From: Ignavibacteriota bacterium
GTDB lineage: Bacteria > Bacteroidota > Ignavibacteria > Kapaibacteriales > UBA2268
NCBI GenBank assembly: GCA_019637995.1
Contig: JAHBUQ010000002.1
Location: forward strand, 635,428 to 699,427
DNA length: 64,000 bases
Direction of reading: 5' to 3'
The notes under the pieces were generated by a model. That model did no database searches and was not told where the DNA came from. It was given only the letters and a program-made list of their open reading frames with translations. Below are positions 1-10,500 of this stretch, piece after piece; within the stretch, counting starts at the first letter, position 1, and each line of letters begins with the position of its first letter. Both the position numbers and the translations under genes were made by a program.

Positions 1-513
1 CGTTCTGAACCGGTGCAGGGAATAGTCCCAATCCAGAAGGGCGATATATCAACTGATTTGGCTTATTTTTATTCTCAATCGGAACAAATACCCTCTGCTG
101 TAATACTTGACTCCAAGCCCGACAGCAATGGTATGATTATTCAATCAGGTGGGTTGCTTGTTCAAGCAATGCCGGGCTTCAGCGAAATTGAACTTATTAA
201 ACTATTTACGCATTTATCTCAGCTCGATCCACTAACAGATTATTTCGAGAAGGATTTGAATCCACTGCAAGTTTTGAAAGAAGTTTTGCCATTTGAGTTT
301 GAAGTACTGAGCAGTTCGGCTGTTGATTTCTTTTGCAGGTGCTCAAAGGACAATTTCATCAGCAAATTGATGACACTAGGCAAGCAAGAAATAATAGATA
401 TGCAGAAAACCGGTCAGAATGAGCTTGTTTGCAAGTATTGCAATAAGCATTATTATCTCACTGAAGAAGATTTCATGACTTTAACAACTGATTTGACAGC
501 TAAGAATAATTAA
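1..513 (+). CDS. hslO: 33 kDa chaperonin Hsp33, 5' end cut by window
   Basis: Redox-regulated cytosolic holdase that protects unfolding proteins under oxidative stress. The frame is open to the left edge, so roughly the C-terminal 170 residues of a protein usually near 290 are visible. The substrate-binding fold is recognisable from VQGIVPIQKGDI and YFYSQSEQIPSAV. Near the C-terminus are the paired cysteines FCRC and CKYC, the zinc redox switch of the family, in the usual C-x-C ... C-x-x-C arrangement. miaA follows after 6 bp, so the two are probably co-transcribed. The true start lies outside the window; the GTG at 13 is an internal Val codon. Confidence 0.93.
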   Translation, partial: RSEPVQGIVPIQKGDISTDLAYFYSQSEQIPSAVILDSKPDSNGMIIQSGGLLVQAMPGFSEIELIKLFTHLSQLDPLTDYFEKDLNPLQVLKEVLPFEFEVLSSSAVDFFCRCSKDNFISKLMTLGKQEIIDMQKTGQNELVCKYCNKHYYLTEEDFMTLTTDLTAKNN

Positions 514-519
514 ATATGT

Positions 520-1440
520 ATGAATAATAACGTAATTGTTATCACAGGACCTACAGCTTCAGGCAAGACAGATTTTGCACTTAAAATTGCTGAATATACC
601 GATATCGAAGTTATCTCAGCAGACTCAAGGCAGGTTTATAGATATATGGATATTGGCACAGCCAAGCCAAGTGCTGTAGAGCTTGCAGGTGTTAAACACC
701 ATTTAATAGATATTCTTAATCCTGATGAGGAATTTAGTGCCGGACGATTTGCAGAAGTTTCAATCAGCATCATTAATGATATTAAGAATCGTGGAAAAAT
801 ACCGGTTTTGGTCGGCGGTACAGGTTTTTATATTAAAGCACTTTTTGAGGGGTTGTCGGATATTGAAGATGATGAAAGTGAAGCAAGACTAAAAATACGC
901 GAAGAATTAAATCTCGAATTTGAAAAATTCGGAAAAGATTATCTTTACGGAATTTTATCAGCTGACGACCCAATCGCTGCCAATAAATATTCTGATAAAA
1001 ATCCTCGGCGAGTAATTAGAGCACTTGAGTATTTCAGGCTTACAGGGAATAAATTTTCCGATACATTTGGTATGGAAACAGGCTCGGGGTATAATCCTCA
1101 GTATTATGTTTTGAAGCCAAACAGAGAAGACCTCTACAACAGAATAAATAAACGCTCTGAAATGATGTTCGAAAAAGGGCTCATTCGAGAAGTTGCTCAA
1201 ATTCTTGAGATGGGTTATCCTCCAATGCTAAATAGCCTGAATACAGTAGGATACAAGGAATGTATCAGTATGATTTATGGTGAAATTCCGCTTGAAAGAG
1301 CCATCGAACTTACTAAACAAAATACAAGAAGATATGCCAAAAGGCAATATACATGGCTGAACCAAATCAAATCTTATGATGTTATCAGCAACACCACACC
1401 GGGCAAAATTAAAAGTATGATTGAAAAATATTCGATATGA
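520..1440 (+). CDS. miaA: tRNA dimethylallyltransferase MiaA
   Basis: Transfers a dimethylallyl group to N6 of adenosine-37 in tRNAs that read UNN codons, the first step towards ms2i6A. The P-loop GPTASGKT lies at residues 8-15, followed by ISADSRQVYRYMDIGTAKP, HHLIDI and VGGTGFYIKAL, all hallmarks of the IPP transferase family. Length (306 aa) is normal. An ATG four bases upstream (516) is in another frame and meets a stop at once, so 520 is the start. It directly follows hslO. Confidence 0.97.
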   Translation: MNNNVIVITGPTASGKTDFALKIAEYTDIEVISADSRQVYRYMDIGTAKPSAVELAGVKHHLIDILNPDEEFSAGRFAEVSISIINDIKNRGKIPVLVGGTGFYIKALFEGLSDIEDDESEARLKIREELNLEFEKFGKDYLYGILSADDPIAANKYSDKNPRRVIRALEYFRLTGNKFSDTFGMETGSGYNPQYYVLKPNREDLYNRINKRSEMMFEKGLIREVAQILEMGYPPMLNSLNTVGYKECISMIYGEIPLERAIELTKQNTRRYAKRQYTWLNQIKSYDVISNTTPGKIKSMIEKYSI

Positions 1441-1640
1441 AAATTTTCTAATTATGACGACCTCAATATTAGAGCAGCTTCAATTCTTTCGGTAAAACAA
1501 CTGACATTGTCCATCTGAATGAAACGAAGACTACGAAGCAGCAGCACAGCCTATCCGGTGGTTTTATGTTGATTATTTTTTTTGGGTTTCGTTTTTCTAT
1601 TACAAAACGAGATATAACTTATCTATTGAATTAATTGGAA

Positions 1641-2762
1641 TTAATATGAAACAATTCTATCAATATATTCAGCAATAGCAATGCAAGAAGTAAGTCCGGG
1701 AGATTCGATTCCAATCAAATTAATCATGCCCGGAAGACCTTTATCAGTTTCTTCATTTATTATAAAATCTCGAGGCTGTTGACCGGGTTTTTGCAGTTTT
1801 GGACGTATTCCCGATTGGTCAGGTGTCAGGTCTTCGAACTTCAGCTCAGGAATAAATCTTTTTGCTGAACGGAAAAAAATTTCAGTGTATTCTTCAGGAA
1901 CTGAATAATCTGCAACCCTTTCATTTAAATAATTTACATCAGGACCTAATTTCAATCCACCCGCTAAATCAATTGTTACATGAACTCCCAATCCGGTAAA
2001 ATTGGCTGGCGGAAGTGGATATATGAGATTCTTTGCAATATGTGAAAGAGTCGGAGCAATTCTGAAATAGTGCCCTTTCACATAATTTATCCTGTAGTTA
2101 TGTTCGTCAATATCAATACCGCTTGCTTCTGCCAACAGGTCTGCACCAAGCCCGCAGGAATTGATGAAATACTTAGTACTGACCTGAAATTCTTCACCAT
2201 TATTTGTTCTGACTGTGCAATTCAAGGTGCTATTACTAAATTCTACTTTAATTGCTTCATGATTATAAACAATATCGCAATTTTTCATAGAAAAAATAAA
2301 ACTTTCCATTAATTTATGGGAATCCAAGATGCCTGAACCCGGAGAATATAAAGCCGAAACACATTCTATACCCGGATTATTATAAGTAACCCTATCGCCG
2401 GAAACGATTTCAAGCCCTTCGACGCCATTTTGAATGCCATTATTTTTTAGCCTCTCAAGTCCGGACAATTCATCATCATTGACTGCAATAATGTATTTAC
2501 CTGTAATTTTGTGAGGAACATTATGATTTTTGCACCAACTATACAACAATTCTCTCCCGCTGACGCATAAATTTGCTTTTAGAGAGTTTTGCTCATAATA
2601 TATTCCTGAATGAATTACTTCGCTATTGCGTGAGCTGATTTCATTTCCAAAAGAAGAGTTTTTTTCTAATATCAGAATATTTCTTTTCTTGACTGATAAT
2701 TTTGCAGCAATTGCAAGCCCGACAGCACCTGCCCCTGCGATAATAATGTCATAATCCGCCAT
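1641..2762 (-). CDS. lhgO: FAD-dependent L-2-hydroxyglutarate oxidase-like protein
   Basis: Probable L-2-hydroxyglutarate dehydrogenase/oxidase, which repairs L-2-hydroxyglutarate to 2-oxoglutarate. The N-terminal FAD motif is DIIIAGAGAVGLAIAAKL (residues 4-21). SSRNSEVIHSGIYY matches the DAO/LhgO family, and GIRPKLQ plus GIESPGLTSC near the C-terminus fit the FAD-closing segment. Length (373 aa) is close to the usual 390-400. It starts 5 bp after the response regulator gene, so it closes the TPR-motAB-regulator operon, though a functional link to those genes is not obvious. Another DAO-fold oxidase is possible; specificity is inferred from family resemblance only. Confidence 0.82.
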   Translation of the reverse strand: MADYDIIIAGAGAVGLAIAAKLSVKKRNILILEKNSSFGNEISSRNSEVIHSGIYYEQNSLKANLCVSGRELLYSWCKNHNVPHKITGKYIIAVNDDELSGLERLKNNGIQNGVEGLEIVSGDRVTYNNPGIECVSALYSPGSGILDSHKLMESFIFSMKNCDIVYNHEAIKVEFSNSTLNCTVRTNNGEEFQVSTKYFINSCGLGADLLAEASGIDIDEHNYRINYVKGHYFRIAPTLSHIAKNLIYPLPPANFTGLGVHVTIDLAGGLKLGPDVNYLNERVADYSVPEEYTEIFFRSAKRFIPELKFEDLTPDQSGIRPKLQKPGQQPRDFIINEETDKGLPGMINLIGIESPGLTSCIAIAEYIDRIVSY

Positions 2763-2767
2763 TAATT

Positions 2768-3964
2768 TCAGAACCTTTTGACATAAATATTGCCAAGAAT
2801 CGGGTCAGTAGTATTATGCATTATAATTTTTTTGATAATATTTTGTGATAATGTTGCACCAGCCGGCAATAATTTCAAACCTTTTTCAGTATAAACATCT
2901 CGTGTGATTTTCATTAAATCATTGAGTTCGGTAAGCTGAACAGCAATTTCGTTTTCAATTTTCTCGCTTGCTTCAAAAGACTTTATATAATGCTCCATCA
3001 ATACTGTAACGCGCTGGTCGTAAAGTCTGGAAGCCTCAGTTTTGATGATTTCTATAGCTTGCTTCGGTGTCTTTTGGTACATACTTTTTATTTCCTGATA
3101 ATCAAGCGCAACTCTGATTATACGGGATTCAAACGGAATTTGCCATGATTTCATTCTGTCGGGTATGCCGCTTCCATCGAAATTTTCGTAGATATGGTAT
3201 ACAATTTTTGATACATCATCAAATCTTCTTACGCTTGATAAAATATCCCGACCAAGCTTCGGAACCTGGAACATATATTCATTTGAAGGTCTTCCGCTTG
3301 CCATCACAGGAACTTTCAGCAAACTGTCATTAAGGAATATCCTGCCTGCTTGTGAAAGGTAAGCCGCAATTTCAATATCGCGGATTTGTTCAGATGTAAA
3401 ATCGCCATAAGATTTGGCTATCCAAACTGATGCCTCAGCTACTTTTTTCAGATTATCAACTGATGCAGGAATTCTTGCCTCAAGAAATTTAACTGCGAGT
3501 TTAATCATATCCTGAACTTCAGTTTCAAGCTGGTCGGCAAGCTGGATGAGGAGTTTGTTTTCCTCAAGCATCTGGCTTTGCAATTCAACCAGACGTTTAG
3601 CTGCTTTTATTCTGACGATGATTTTTTCAGGCACTACAGGTTTTGTGATAAAATCATCAGGTGCAGCTTCCATATTCATCATATTTCTTATCTCTTCGTC
3701 ATGGGCTGTCATAATGACAAAATAAATATCTTTGAATTTATTGTCATTTCTGACTATATTGAGAAGCTCAATTCCGTTATATCCGGGCATTGAAATATCG
3801 GAAAGTACGATTTGTGGATGAAAATTTTTGATAGCAGACCAGCCATCATTACCATTTCTTGCTGTTTGAAGTTTGATTTCAGGAAATGCTTTTTCAATAA
3901 TTTTACTTAATGAAATCAGTACAGCAGGCTCATCATCTACAATCAACATTTTTATATCAGTCAT
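2768..3964 (-). CDS. response regulator: receiver plus degenerate HD-GYP-like domain
   Basis: Residues 1-125 are a CheY-like receiver with the acidic pair D10/D11, phospho-acceptor D56 in LSDISMPG, T86 and K108 in FITKPV. A helical linker (125-150) leads to a domain aligning with HD-GYP phosphodiesterases. HIYENFDGSGIPD (257-269) and IPFESRIIRVALDY mirror the family's HHERxDGxGYP and following helix, but the catalytic HD is replaced by SQ (about 204-205, AAYLSQAGR) and GYP reads GIP. I infer a receiver-controlled protein-interaction or ligand-binding module, not an active c-di-GMP hydrolase. It overlaps motB by 8 bp, implying translational coupling and a role in controlling that stator-like pair. 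Confidence 0.85.
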   Translation of the reverse strand: MTDIKMLIVDDEPAVLISLSKIIEKAFPEIKLQTARNGNDGWSAIKNFHPQIVLSDISMPGYNGIELLNIVRNDNKFKDIYFVIMTAHDEEIRNMMNMEAAPDDFITKPVVPEKIIVRIKAAKRLVELQSQMLEENKLLIQLADQLETEVQDMIKLAVKFLEARIPASVDNLKKVAEASVWIAKSYGDFTSEQIRDIEIAAYLSQAGRIFLNDSLLKVPVMASGRPSNEYMFQVPKLGRDILSSVRRFDDVSKIVYHIYENFDGSGIPDRMKSWQIPFESRIIRVALDYQEIKSMYQKTPKQAIEIIKTEASRLYDQRVTVLMEHYIKSFEASEKIENEIAVQLTELNDLMKITRDVYTEKGLKLLPAGATLSQNIIKKIIMHNTTDPILGNIYVKRF

Positions 3965-4874
3965 TTGCTTTCTCCTGCGACTGTGGTAAAAATTGATTAA
4001 CAGAAATATGTTTAACCAAAATGCTCACCCTTCTGTTAGTCATATCGAACGGGTTGTCGGGAGTTCGAAGTTGCTGGTCTGCAAAACCGGTAACTTTAGT
4101 CAATTGTCCTTCCCACAAACCATAAATTTGCAATACTTTTCTAGCTGAATTAGCCCTGTCGGTTGACAAATCCCAGTTTGTATAACCTGTACTGCTTTTG
4201 TAAGCGCGTGCATCGGTATGACCTTCAAGCTCGACAAAGTTAGGCAGCTTTCCGATTTCCTCACCAAGAATACGCAAAATTTCCTCAGCCTGCTTACTTA
4301 ATCTTGCGCTACCGATTTCAAAAAAACAATTCTCAGAAGATTCTAAGAGTTCGATTCTAAGTCCTTCTTTAGTCATTTCAATTTTTATATTTTCCAGTAC
4401 AGTAGTTAAATCAGGTTTTTCCGCCCTTAGTCTCTGCATCATTCCAGCTATTTCCTGACTCACCTTTGATACTCTTTGTGCTGCCTGAACACTGTCCTGA
4501 GAGGCTCGTTGCATAATTCTGTTGAATAGCGTATCAGTTGTTTCCTTGTCAAATTTCATTACATTATCTGATTTACCGTCTTCCTTTCTTCCTGTTTTAG
4601 GGTCAGCAAGGTCAAGTTCAACCGGTATAGAGCCTGTTTTGCGCTCGCCTGTAAATATACTGTATTCCATAGGGTTATTAAAGTAATCGGATACTTGTTG
4701 CTTGACCTCTTCGCTTGATGCAAGAATCCACATCACTATGAAGAAAGCCATCATTGCAGTCACGAAATCGGCATAAGCCACTTTCCAGGCACCGCCGTGA
4801 TGTCCGTGTCCTCCTCCTTTCTTAACCTTCTTGATTATTATAGGTTGTTCTTTTTGATGTTTATCTTCAGCCAT
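3957..4874 (-). CDS. motB: MotB-type stator protein with OmpA domain
   Basis: Stator subunit that anchors a MotA-type ion channel to peptidoglycan. The N-terminus GGAWKVAYADFVTAMMAFF carries the single membrane helix with the ion-binding Asp in YADF. Two thirds along is an OmpA/MotB peptidoglycan-binding domain (LEGHTDARAYKSS, LSTDRANSARKVL, NRRVSILVK). Length 305 aa is usual for MotB. motA lies 13 bp upstream. No flagellar structural genes are visible in the window, so the partner may be flagellar genes elsewhere or another proton-driven machine. The N-terminal basic/His-Gly stretch KKVKKGGGHGHHGG is typical of MotB cytoplasmic tails. Confidence 0.93.
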   Translation of the reverse strand: MAEDKHQKEQPIIIKKVKKGGGHGHHGGAWKVAYADFVTAMMAFFIVMWILASSEEVKQQVSDYFNNPMEYSIFTGERKTGSIPVELDLADPKTGRKEDGKSDNVMKFDKETTDTLFNRIMQRASQDSVQAAQRVSKVSQEIAGMMQRLRAEKPDLTTVLENIKIEMTKEGLRIELLESSENCFFEIGSARLSKQAEEILRILGEEIGKLPNFVELEGHTDARAYKSSTGYTNWDLSTDRANSARKVLQIYGLWEGQLTKVTGFADQQLRTPDNPFDMTNRRVSILVKHISVNQFLPQSQEKAND

Positions 4875-4887
4875 AATAAATCATATC

Positions 4888-5751
4888 TTAATTATTTTTA
4901 ATAGCTTCTTCTGTTTCTGCGAAGCTTGGTCTGTTATGAGGGTCAATTGAACGTCTGCCATATTCAACTGCAACTGTAGGAGGCATACTTTTACTGAATG
5001 CAAGCAAAGCCGCCTTAATTACTTCAAGATACTTTCCTTCTGCATGGGCAAGTCCTTCCATATTTCGTGAGAGCGGACCGACAAATCCATAAGCTAAAAG
5101 TACACCCATAAATGTTCCAACCAACGCACCACCTACCTTAGCACCCACAGTTGCAGCACCTTCGGTAATTACAAGCATTGTAATGATAATTCCAAGTACT
5201 GCGGCTACGATACCAAGTCCGGGAAGGGCATCGGATACTGTATTTAGTGCTGCAGGAGCATGATGAGCTTCAGCTTTAATATTCTCAAGGTCAATATCCA
5301 TAAGTTCTTCAAGCTCGTGAGCGGGCACACCGCCGGAAAGCACTACTTTCAGTGTGTCACATAGGAACTCAACAGCGTGTGGATTATCAAGAAAGCTTTG
5401 ATACTTGGATAGAATTGAGCTATCCTTGGGATTTTCGATATGCTGCTCAAGAGCAATCAGTCCTTCACGCTTAGCAAACTGGAATAGCTCATATAGCATT
5501 TTCAGCAGGTCAACATAAGCCGCTTTTGTTATCTTGCTTCCTTTCAAAGTCCCTAAGATACCCTTAATTATTTGCTGATTAAGGTGCATCGGATTTGAAA
5601 TCAGCATCGAACCTATTGCTGCGCCTCCTATGATTATATATTCATAAGGATGGAGAAAGAAGCCCACAGCATCCATATTGAATCCGGAAGCCCAGAAAAA
5701 ACCACCGAATACGCAAACAAATACAACAATAAAACCAACAATTACAAACAT
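4888..5751 (-). CDS. motA: MotA-type stator channel protein
   Basis: Inner-membrane ion-channel subunit that pairs with the MotB protein encoded 13 bp downstream. Hydrophobic segments lie at residues 1-22, about 33-52, 175-200 and 205-230. The cytoplasmic region between them holds KREGLIALEQHIENP, close to the MotA charged loop. The segments around PGLGIVAAVLGIIITM and ALVGTFMGVLLAYG are the conserved TM3/TM4 pair with the Pro and Gly residues of the family. 287 aa is a normal MotA length. It follows the TPR lipoprotein after 28 bp in the same operon. Confidence 0.93.
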   Translation of the reverse strand: MFVIVGFIVVFVCVFGGFFWASGFNMDAVGFFLHPYEYIIIGGAAIGSMLISNPMHLNQQIIKGILGTLKGSKITKAAYVDLLKMLYELFQFAKREGLIALEQHIENPKDSSILSKYQSFLDNPHAVEFLCDTLKVVLSGGVPAHELEELMDIDLENIKAEAHHAPAALNTVSDALPGLGIVAAVLGIIITMLVITEGAATVGAKVGGALVGTFMGVLLAYGFVGPLSRNMEGLAHAEGKYLEVIKAALLAFSKSMPPTVAVEYGRRSIDPHNRPSFAETEEAIKNN

Positions 5752-5779
5752 AAAAACAAACTCCTATCAAAGAGATATT

Positions 5780-7453
5780 TTAATTGGTCAACTCATTTAT
5801 CTTGCTGATTACTTCTTTTGAATCACTATCTAATTCAAGTGATTTATTGTAAGCCTCCAAAGCAAGTTCTTTTTTATTCATTTTAATATATATATCGCCC
5901 AAATGTTCAAAAACTTCAGCAGAAACATCACCTGTATCTATAGCTTTTTTAATATATTCAAGCGCTGTGTCATAATTTCCTATCTGATAATGTATCCAGC
6001 CATAAGTATCCAAATATGCGGCATTGTCAGGCTCAAGCTCAAGCGAAAGCTGAGAATACTTCAATGCCCGATTAAGTTTTATTCCCCGAACAGCAAGAGA
6101 ATAAGCGTAATTATTATTAGTATTGGCATCTCCGGGGTCTATACCAAGTGACTTTTCGTAAAGTCTGTCCGATTCTTCATATTCTCCTAATTCCTGTAGA
6201 ATTGAAGCATAAATTGAGATAAATATAACGTTAGAGCTATCTGATTCGTAAGCTTTCTTACCATAGTTTCTTGCTGTTTCATATTCTTTTTCTATCATAT
6301 AAGTATTGCTGAGATAGAAAATAAATCTTACATCATCAGGAAATTTTTCTATGCCTTTTTTCAAAAGTTCTATTGATTTTTTATTATTTTTTAGTATTGA
6401 GTATGAAATTGCGGCATCTAATTGCAGAAATGCATTAGTATCATTTAGCGTTAGTGCTCTGCTGTAGAATTTATCAGATGCGATTGAATCTTGTATGTTA
6501 GCAGACAACTTACCGGCAACAGATTGCGTAACCCAATCAAAATAAAACCGCTCATCAATATTGCTGATATATTTTTTGATTGTTGATGATTGCTCTTCAG
6601 CATCTAATGAAAGAAGATTGATACCAATATTGTTATAAATCTGAACAATTTCAGATGGAGAAAAGAACTTTTCGGACTCACCCAAAATTCTGAACGAGTT
6701 TTCTAAATCACCTTTATCGCTGTAGTATTCTATTAGACCTGAGGCAAGTTCGAAATTAGACGGCTGGTCTTTGTGAAGCCGTTCAAGAAGAACCGCCATT
6801 TTGTCAAATTCCTGATTTTGCTCATAAGCAGAGGATAAAATGAGCATTAATTCTGTATCGCTGCTATCGCGAAGAAGATTTTCGAGCATTTTAGTGGATT
6901 CTGAAGGACTTTCGACTGCTTTCATTATAGCAAATCGGATTTGATTTTCTCTTGAAGGGTCAAATTTTAAGATTTGTTCTGTTACGATGTAGGCTTCTTT
7001 GCTCATTCGCATTGAAGAATAAATGTTGAAAAGAAGCTCATAAACAGGCAGAAAAGTAGAGTCCATTTCTATTGATTTGTAACAATTCTCAACTGCTGAG
7101 AAAGGCTTGTCAAGTGCCCAATAGGATTCGGCTATCGCAAAATATATTGAAGCCATTTTGTCCCATCGAATTGCTTCCTGATACTCAATGATGGCATCGG
7201 AATAACGTCCCTGTTGCTTGTATTTGGAGGCATCGGTCATGTGTCTGCGGGCAAAATCCTGCCTTTTTTTTGCATCATATTCGTTTATGTCGAATCCTGT
7301 ATTTGACAATTGTCTGAATGACTCCGTTTTTACCTCTTTGGGACCTGAGCTGCAACCTGATGTAATTAATATTACAAACGCCGGCAACATTATCAAAAGA
7401 AGATAATCTCTGTTGCTAAATCTACTTATTTTATATTTATTTAATAAATTCAT
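5780..7453 (-). CDS. TPR-repeat lipoprotein heading the motAB operon
   Basis: Predicted envelope lipoprotein. From the ATG at 7453 the N-terminus reads as a signal peptide ending in the lipobox LITSGC, which is why I prefer this start over the upstream in-frame ATG at 7543 (30 extra polar residues before the signal). The rest is almost entirely tetratricopeptide repeats, e.g. YSDAIIEYQEAIRWD, AYSLAVRGIKLNRALKYS, YDTALEYIKKAIDTGD and KKELALEAYNKSLELD. TPR proteins are scaffolds; specific partners cannot be read from sequence. Position 28 bp before motA suggests assembly or regulation of the MotAB-like complex from the periplasmic side. Confidence 0.85.
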   Translation of the reverse strand: MNLLNKYKISRFSNRDYLLLIMLPAFVILITSGCSSGPKEVKTESFRQLSNTGFDINEYDAKKRQDFARRHMTDASKYKQQGRYSDAIIEYQEAIRWDKMASIYFAIAESYWALDKPFSAVENCYKSIEMDSTFLPVYELLFNIYSSMRMSKEAYIVTEQILKFDPSRENQIRFAIMKAVESPSESTKMLENLLRDSSDTELMLILSSAYEQNQEFDKMAVLLERLHKDQPSNFELASGLIEYYSDKGDLENSFRILGESEKFFSPSEIVQIYNNIGINLLSLDAEEQSSTIKKYISNIDERFYFDWVTQSVAGKLSANIQDSIASDKFYSRALTLNDTNAFLQLDAAISYSILKNNKKSIELLKKGIEKFPDDVRFIFYLSNTYMIEKEYETARNYGKKAYESDSSNVIFISIYASILQELGEYEESDRLYEKSLGIDPGDANTNNNYAYSLAVRGIKLNRALKYSQLSLELEPDNAAYLDTYGWIHYQIGNYDTALEYIKKAIDTGDVSAEVFEHLGDIYIKMNKKELALEAYNKSLELDSDSKEVISKINELTN

Positions 7454-7594
7454 TTTTACGATTAACTGTTTAAATTTTGCTAATTTATTATTTATAATTA
7501 ATAGTGTTACATTTGATATTTTATTCTGATAATTCAATATCAACTAATTAGCAAAATTACTGAAAATATTTTTATTAACCACATTAGAAGGGAA

Positions 7595-10500
7595 TTATTT
7601 TGTATTTATTTTAAAAAACATAGGATTTTTTTTTATTTTGTTGTCAGGGAGGTTTTTTTCATAGTCATAATAGAATGGAATTGGTATTAGGTTATGATTA
7701 TAAAAAGTTCTCCCGGGAAACATATCTTTCGGCGATATGCTTATGGATTCCTTGATAAAATTGCCAATATTTGATCTTACAGCTTTTTGAGAAAGTCGGG
7801 CTACACCGGTTAGAAGTGTTTGCGTAGAAAATTCCGAATTATCTGTCTGGGCAACGAATCTTTTGGGCTCGAGGATATTATTATAGCCAATATCGTCTTC
7901 ATCAATATACTTTGGCAGGTAAGGCATTACTTTTTCAAGATAAATATCTCCCGATTTCTTACTTCTGATATTATTAGTTAAAATTCTATTAAAAATATTG
8001 TTGTCTGAAAGTAAAATATCTATAAAATCAAAATCAGGCTTCGGAGGGCTTATATCATAAATGTTGTCTGCTTGCGGCTCCAAATAAGGAAGTTTTAATT
8101 CTAAAATTTTATTCAATACAATATTGATTACAGCATTATCCGGTATGTCGCTAAGTGATAAATATCCCTTTATAATTTCAAACTCATTACCTTTTGGCGC
8201 CATCAATATTTGTTCAGGTGCAATTCGTGTATTTGAAAGCAAAAGCATTGTATCACAAAGCTCGTAAGGTAGTTCGGGAATCAGTATCAGTCCGGTATTA
8301 TTATTTTGACCTGACAATATACTGCTCAAATCAACCGGAGTGATTAAGTTCTCGCCCAACTTTGGAACTTCATGATTTATATAAGGTTTCAAAGAAAAAT
8401 TTTGAAAGTTATTTATATTATAATTTAGTTCATTTTGAATCTGCAGGTAAGGATTTGCTTCCTGCATTAAATTTGTAAATCTGTTATAAAATGGATTAAT
8501 TTCCGGCATCAGCACATTTTCCGGAATAGCAAAGAATTTTTTCTGTTTATCTGATTTAGTATTAATATTTTCAAATCGCTTTAGTGCACTTATTTCGTGG
8601 AAATTTTTACTGTTCAAGTAGTTTTTTATTTCAGGGTCATAGAAGTTGCGACCATCAAAAAATAGTGAAAGTTGTTTTATATAAATCATATTGTTATAGA
8701 TAATCAGACTCGATTCTTCAGCTGATTCCATGATATTTCCCAATAGATTCAGATATTTCCACAAATTAATAATTTTTCCGGAATTATCTATACCGATAAA
8801 AGAATTTCCGGATTTGGATATCGTCTGATAATCCAACGAGCCTGTTTGAACTTTGTAATTATATAGCAGATCGACGCCACCGTATTTTATATAATCAATA
8901 TATTCAGTAACATCGCCTTTGGAATTTATACATGCCGTAATATATGGAAATTTAATGGGCTGCCTTGCTGATGCCGGCATATAATACGAAGTGTCATTTT
9001 TAGCGATAATTCCAATTAAAGTATTGGCATCCGAATACAAAAGACGGGTTGTATCGCTTTGATTATATATTATACTCGTAAGAATGTTATCATGATTAAA
9101 CCTGAATTCAGTACTATTGTCATCATTATATTTTTTGATTATATTTCCGCGAAGGTCATTTTCTAATTCATACCCACTACTGCTGATGAGCAAATTATGC
9201 TCGTCATATTGCATTACATCAATATTATTTGAATTTGTTATTCTCGATATTCTGCCATCAGGATAATACTCAATTTGCTTAAGCGGTGTTGTATTAGTTT
9301 CAAATGAAAGTGGTCTTCCATAGTTGTCGTATTTTAAATTTAAATGCCCGGTGTCCTTGCTGGTTAATATATTGAGGAATCCAAATGAATTATTCGTTAT
9401 TCCATAAGAGCTTAAAATATTGCCTGTAGCATTCCGAATATAAATAGAATCACGATAATACATTTTGTCGTACAAAATTTTGCTCTTCTTTGCAATGATA
9501 TTTATACCGTTATGAAGTTCAATCAGATTCGAAACATAGCTGCCATTTAGCTTTAGTCGTTTATCGCCGGCAATCACAAATTCAGCATCACGGTTTTCGG
9601 AAACAATTTCCTGTAAAGTAAAATTATCCAAAACTTTTTTGTTTAATTCGCTTCTGTAATTCTTAGAAAATTTATTGAAAAAATTGACAGTAAAATCTTC
9701 ATTTCCGTTGAAACCATCGGAGTTAATGGTTACATTCGCTGAAGTAATCCTTGTAGTGCGGAATAAAGTAGTTTTGAATAATTCATTATAGCTGAAAAAT
9801 GATTTAGTAAGGTCAGAAAATTCTGATTCAACCGGTAAATTTTTTTGATACTTGATTCCTGTTTCATCAAGTGATTCATTCTTTTTGATTATAATATTTG
9901 AATAATTATCATATAAATATTCGAGTTTTTTTCCGTCATTTTTTCCAATTGTTCGCAAATTTCTTTTTGTATCATAGCTTAGGGTAAACCAATTTCCAAA
10001 ATTATCAAATGCCGTTGATATATCCCCGGAATTATTATAATTTATGATTACCTGATACTCCTGATTTTTATTTATTGAAGTTAATTGATTTGATGAATTA
10101 TAAGCAAAATTATGCCATATAACTTTGCCGTCACTATAATAATTAATATTATAATACCTTAGTGAATTAATATCTCCATTAGTATTATATATAATTCCCA
10201 TTTCGCTAACTCCGTTAAAACGTGTATCTCTAAGAAGTAATTTGTCTGTAAAAAATAAATTATTCTGTCCTGCTGTTCCTTGCAAATACTCAGGAACGAA
10301 ATTCTTTGGTTCATTGTAAACAAATTGCAAAGTATCGCCATTAAGTACTGTACTTTTAATTTTGAAATGCTTGTAAAATAACAATTCATCATAATCTTTT
10401 TGAATTGTATTAAAAATATTATACTTGTTAAGTTTTAAACCGGAATGATTATAGCCGATTTTACCAAAATTCGGTGAATTAATGCCTGAAAACCGTAAAT

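Noticed and set aside
1441-1640. Possible gene or structured RNA between miaA and the LhgO-like gene
   Set aside because: No open frame of useful length and no stable hairpin seen; short gap between converging genes.
2768-3964. Active c-di-GMP phosphodiesterase
   Set aside because: The metal-binding HD pair is replaced by SQ and the GYP motif is altered.
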